NCBI RefSeq assembly: GCF_039541075.1
Contig: NZ_BAABFN010000005.1
Location: 248,001 to 312,000 of the forward strand
From: Compostibacter hankyongensis
GTDB lineage: Bacteria > Bacteroidota > Bacteroidia > Chitinophagales > Chitinophagaceae
Reading direction: 5' to 3'
Length of the DNA stretch: 64,000 bases
Below, piece after piece: positions 61,501-64,000 of the stretch (position 1 is the stretch's first letter; each line of letters begins with the position of its first letter). The notes under the pieces were generated by a model that saw nothing but the letters and a program-made list of their open reading frames with translations, made no database searches and was not told where the DNA came from. A program made the translations under genes and the position numbers.

Positions 61501-62230
61501 TCAGCACGGGGTGCATGATCTTCAGGGAGCTGTCCTGCAGGCTGATGTCTATCCGGCCCGCCTTGAGCCGGTGGCCGGGCAGCAGGGTGGTTTCCAAGTT
61601 TTGCAGCCGGATATCACAGGTGTGGTAACGCAGGGGTTGATCGGCATCCCAGTCGCTGACCGACAGACCGGTGAGCGCAATGGTGGTAGAGTCCAGCTGC
61701 AGCAGGGGCTGCCGGTGGGTGATGTCTTCTATCCGGAGCGCCACGTTGCGGAGGCGGGCACGGCTGATATACAGGGGGAGACGGTTTTCCCGGTCCAGGG
61801 ACAGGGGAAGCGCCCCGGCCAGGATGGCGGTATCCGGTTTGCTGCCGTTGAAAAGATAGGTGAGGGCGGGATGATCCACGATGGCTGCACCCATACCCAG
61901 TTGCTCGCGGTACACTATCCGTCCCCAGGCGATATCGCTCAGCTGCAGGGTGGCAAAGCTGCCCCTGACCAGGTAAGGCAGGCGGCCGGCGTCCAGCAAT
62001 TGCAGCGCGCTGTCTGTAGGAAATATCCGGAAATCCTCGATGCGGATCCTGCCCTTCAGGAAGTCGGGGCTGATCTTTTTAAAATCCACACGGTAATAAC
62101 GGGCGACGGTATGCGTACGCAGCGCATTCAGCTGCTGTACCACATCATGGTACACCCACCAGGTCCACGCGGTCAGTAACAAGAGGAGCCCGGCTAACAC
62201 ATACAATGATCTGGTGAGCCATTTTTTCAC
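58592..62230 (-). CDS. AsmA-like large envelope protein
   Basis: A 1212-residue protein with an N-terminal membrane anchor (about 5-27, SLYVLAGLLLLLTAWTWWVY) and a very long, repetitive beta-rich periplasmic part (FKKISPDFLKGRIRIEDFRI, LPYLVRGSFATLQLSDI and many similar short strands). This is the pattern of AsmA/TamB/YhdP-type bridge proteins that may move lipids between the two membranes. The C-terminus is basic (EGRKKEILRERLQGRRK) with INYWWKALRSGLVDAVL-like helix. No catalytic motif is seen. It lies between clpC and cmk on the same strand. The family assignment is from overall shape only. Confidence 0.65.
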   Translation of the reverse strand: MKKWLTRSLYVLAGLLLLLTAWTWWVYHDVVQQLNALRTHTVARYYRVDFKKISPDFLKGRIRIEDFRIFPTDSALQLLDAGRLPYLVRGSFATLQLSDIAWGRIVYREQLGMGAAIVDHPALTYLFNGSKPDTAILAGALPLSLDRENRLPLYISRARLRNVALRIEDITHRQPLLQLDSTTIALTGLSVSDWDADQPLRYHTCDIRLQNLETTLLPGHRLKAGRIDISLQDSSLKIMHPVLTTLPGPATVPVQLHITMDALLVNGLDIPVLLASQTVKAASVRLFRPEVHFRLLDTVTAAPTTAGRKLMPELSLDLRRVQLSHARLLMVPPGMPVTGADPEKALLEGNRVNILLRGFHKTPGKGISCRDVTLDAEKLTLHWLRHRIELRRLRYGMQKQELSAGSLTAAPLAAASAGDLRLRLNTGRWTATGCSIEQLLLEHRLSLTQITADSGQLEVDLPAAREGRAGTKNRHPTFPALAGSLCLHHWSLLIRDRGGRPAGVYTDLNLCTDTLDFPVLAREPLAVLPRLRHLDAAAARIPLPGEGNALALEGLQWQQPGRITAQHFSVRLTRDDARISLLGDDVDGRHVELPLLFRSPGKTIRMDSLLIGKITLAALQGNAAERQDPLKRLQQLLQGFPLAVAVRHIQVASWGLNLEQPGQQSRPIRADSAQVHIRGLTYTPAEGQWHYAGFLVLLPGITLDPLPGYTLRTDTVLLDLKKGNIVVRAPGLFASERQQPWRVSVNVQADRVRLDEVDMQLLLERQLLRAGRLQVDHPVLDLRLRPGLRNPGKWLPDSMQYPFFFQHINIENADIRVARANDSQPLFTIRDARLLMDEFRTLPPADTSLMDFQRLQLFSNAFNAQTEDGHRLTIGDFQLDSRGQTVHTGAVQFTPPTDPVTFSRSLKTGEDWVKAGAEGVDIRQFNIRAFLSSGVLHAGYVAVRQPVIQAYRDKRVPPPTAYRPLPVSRLLSARLPVYIDTLGFSGGRITYEEKALPLAGREVSKTPPRPYTTSIYFNGVEGWAAPLTTLPARPGVPRYLDIDAHARLMNSGSLEAFIRFNLERDANDFMVQGRLQHFPVGDLNSLLEQAARVRFAGGQVDSIAFFFQGNDRLASGRLRGYYQGLRLDLVDADQERRSWVLNKLVNIFIRRNNSAGEKKPYIATIHVKRDPTKGIFNYWWKALRSGLVDAVLPFREGRKKEILRERLQGRRK

Positions 62231-62253
62231 TTACTGGACCGTGGCTTTGCTGT

Positions 62254-62306
62254 AAAAAAAAGAACCCCGCCGGCGGATGTTTCGTCAACAGCCGCCCGGC
62301 AGGGTC
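62254..62306 (-). terminator. Intrinsic terminator of clpC
   Basis: On the minus strand, CCCTGCCGG (about 62296-62304) pairs with CCGGCGGGG (about 62265-62273) with one U-G, and an eight-T run follows (62254-62261). It sits just after the clpC stop and just before the AsmA-like gene start. Confidence 0.8.
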
Positions 62307-62315
62307 TTTTATGGA

Positions 62316-64000
<1,685 letters not shown>

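Overview
The window is about 64 kb of a Bacteroidota chromosome, most likely from the family Chitinophagaceae (Chitinophaga-like). Three things point there. There is a SusC/SusD pair with its own FecR/sigma-70 regulators. Many genes carry the Bacteroidota promoter signature (a TTTG near -33 and TAnnTTTG near -7). The families DUF3823, DUF1735, DUF5723, GLPGLI, TamL and the type IX secretion plug protein are typical of this phylum. Coding density is high. I see no tRNA, transposase, prophage or CRISPR, so this is mostly core genome with one nutrient-uptake locus at the left edge.

Layout. 62-8078 (minus): an ECF sigma factor, FecR anti-sigma factor, SusC with an N-terminal STN domain, SusD and a DUF3823 lipoprotein, forming a trans-envelope-regulated uptake locus. 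8181-13020 (minus): hisG-hisD-hisC-hisB behind a histidine leader-peptide attenuator; hisH, hisA, hisF and hisI/E are absent. 13053-16350: a DUF5723 protein, a secreted unknown, the SRP RNA and a small transaldolase. 16503-20244 (plus): glpK, glpF and a type II NADH dehydrogenase. 20345-26702: a serine hydrolase, the T9SS plug protein and two FtsX-type ABC permeases. 26713-34380: GH2 beta-galactosidase-like enzyme, SpoU RNA methyltransferase, TamL, TruB and a SAM methyltransferase. 34484-43338: an F5/8C lipoprotein, aroE, a ComA-like gene, a TPR protein, small secreted proteins, YidC and a hydroxyacyl-CoA dehydrogenase. 43341-48694: a GlcD/Fe-S fusion oxidoreductase, pyrG and an acyl-CoA thioesterase. 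48837-52830 (minus): a siroheme and sulfite reductase operon behind a cysteine-rich leader peptide and attenuator. 52864-64000: a HAD phosphatase, an alpha/beta hydrolase, rpsA, ispH, cmk, a 1212-residue AsmA-like protein and the 3' part of clpC, which runs off the right edge.

The most notable result is a pair of ribosome-mediated attenuators with the same design. Upstream of hisG is a 17-residue ORF with six His codons. Upstream of sulfite reductase is a 22-residue ORF with three Cys codons. In both, the leader's stop codon lies inside a sequence that can pair with the 5' arm of a downstream terminator-like hairpin. Translating to the stop should mask this antiterminator, while stalling at His or Cys codons should expose it. 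The sulfite reductase leader reads as a cysteine sensor controlling sulfite reduction and siroheme synthesis together. Other signals worth checking are 11-bp phased direct repeats resembling LytTR sites before an ABC permease, a possible antisense RNA over the susC leader, a 48-bp palindrome at the end of aroE, a HEPN-like domain fused to sulfite reductase, and an unusually strong Shine-Dalgarno before a TTG-started rpsA.
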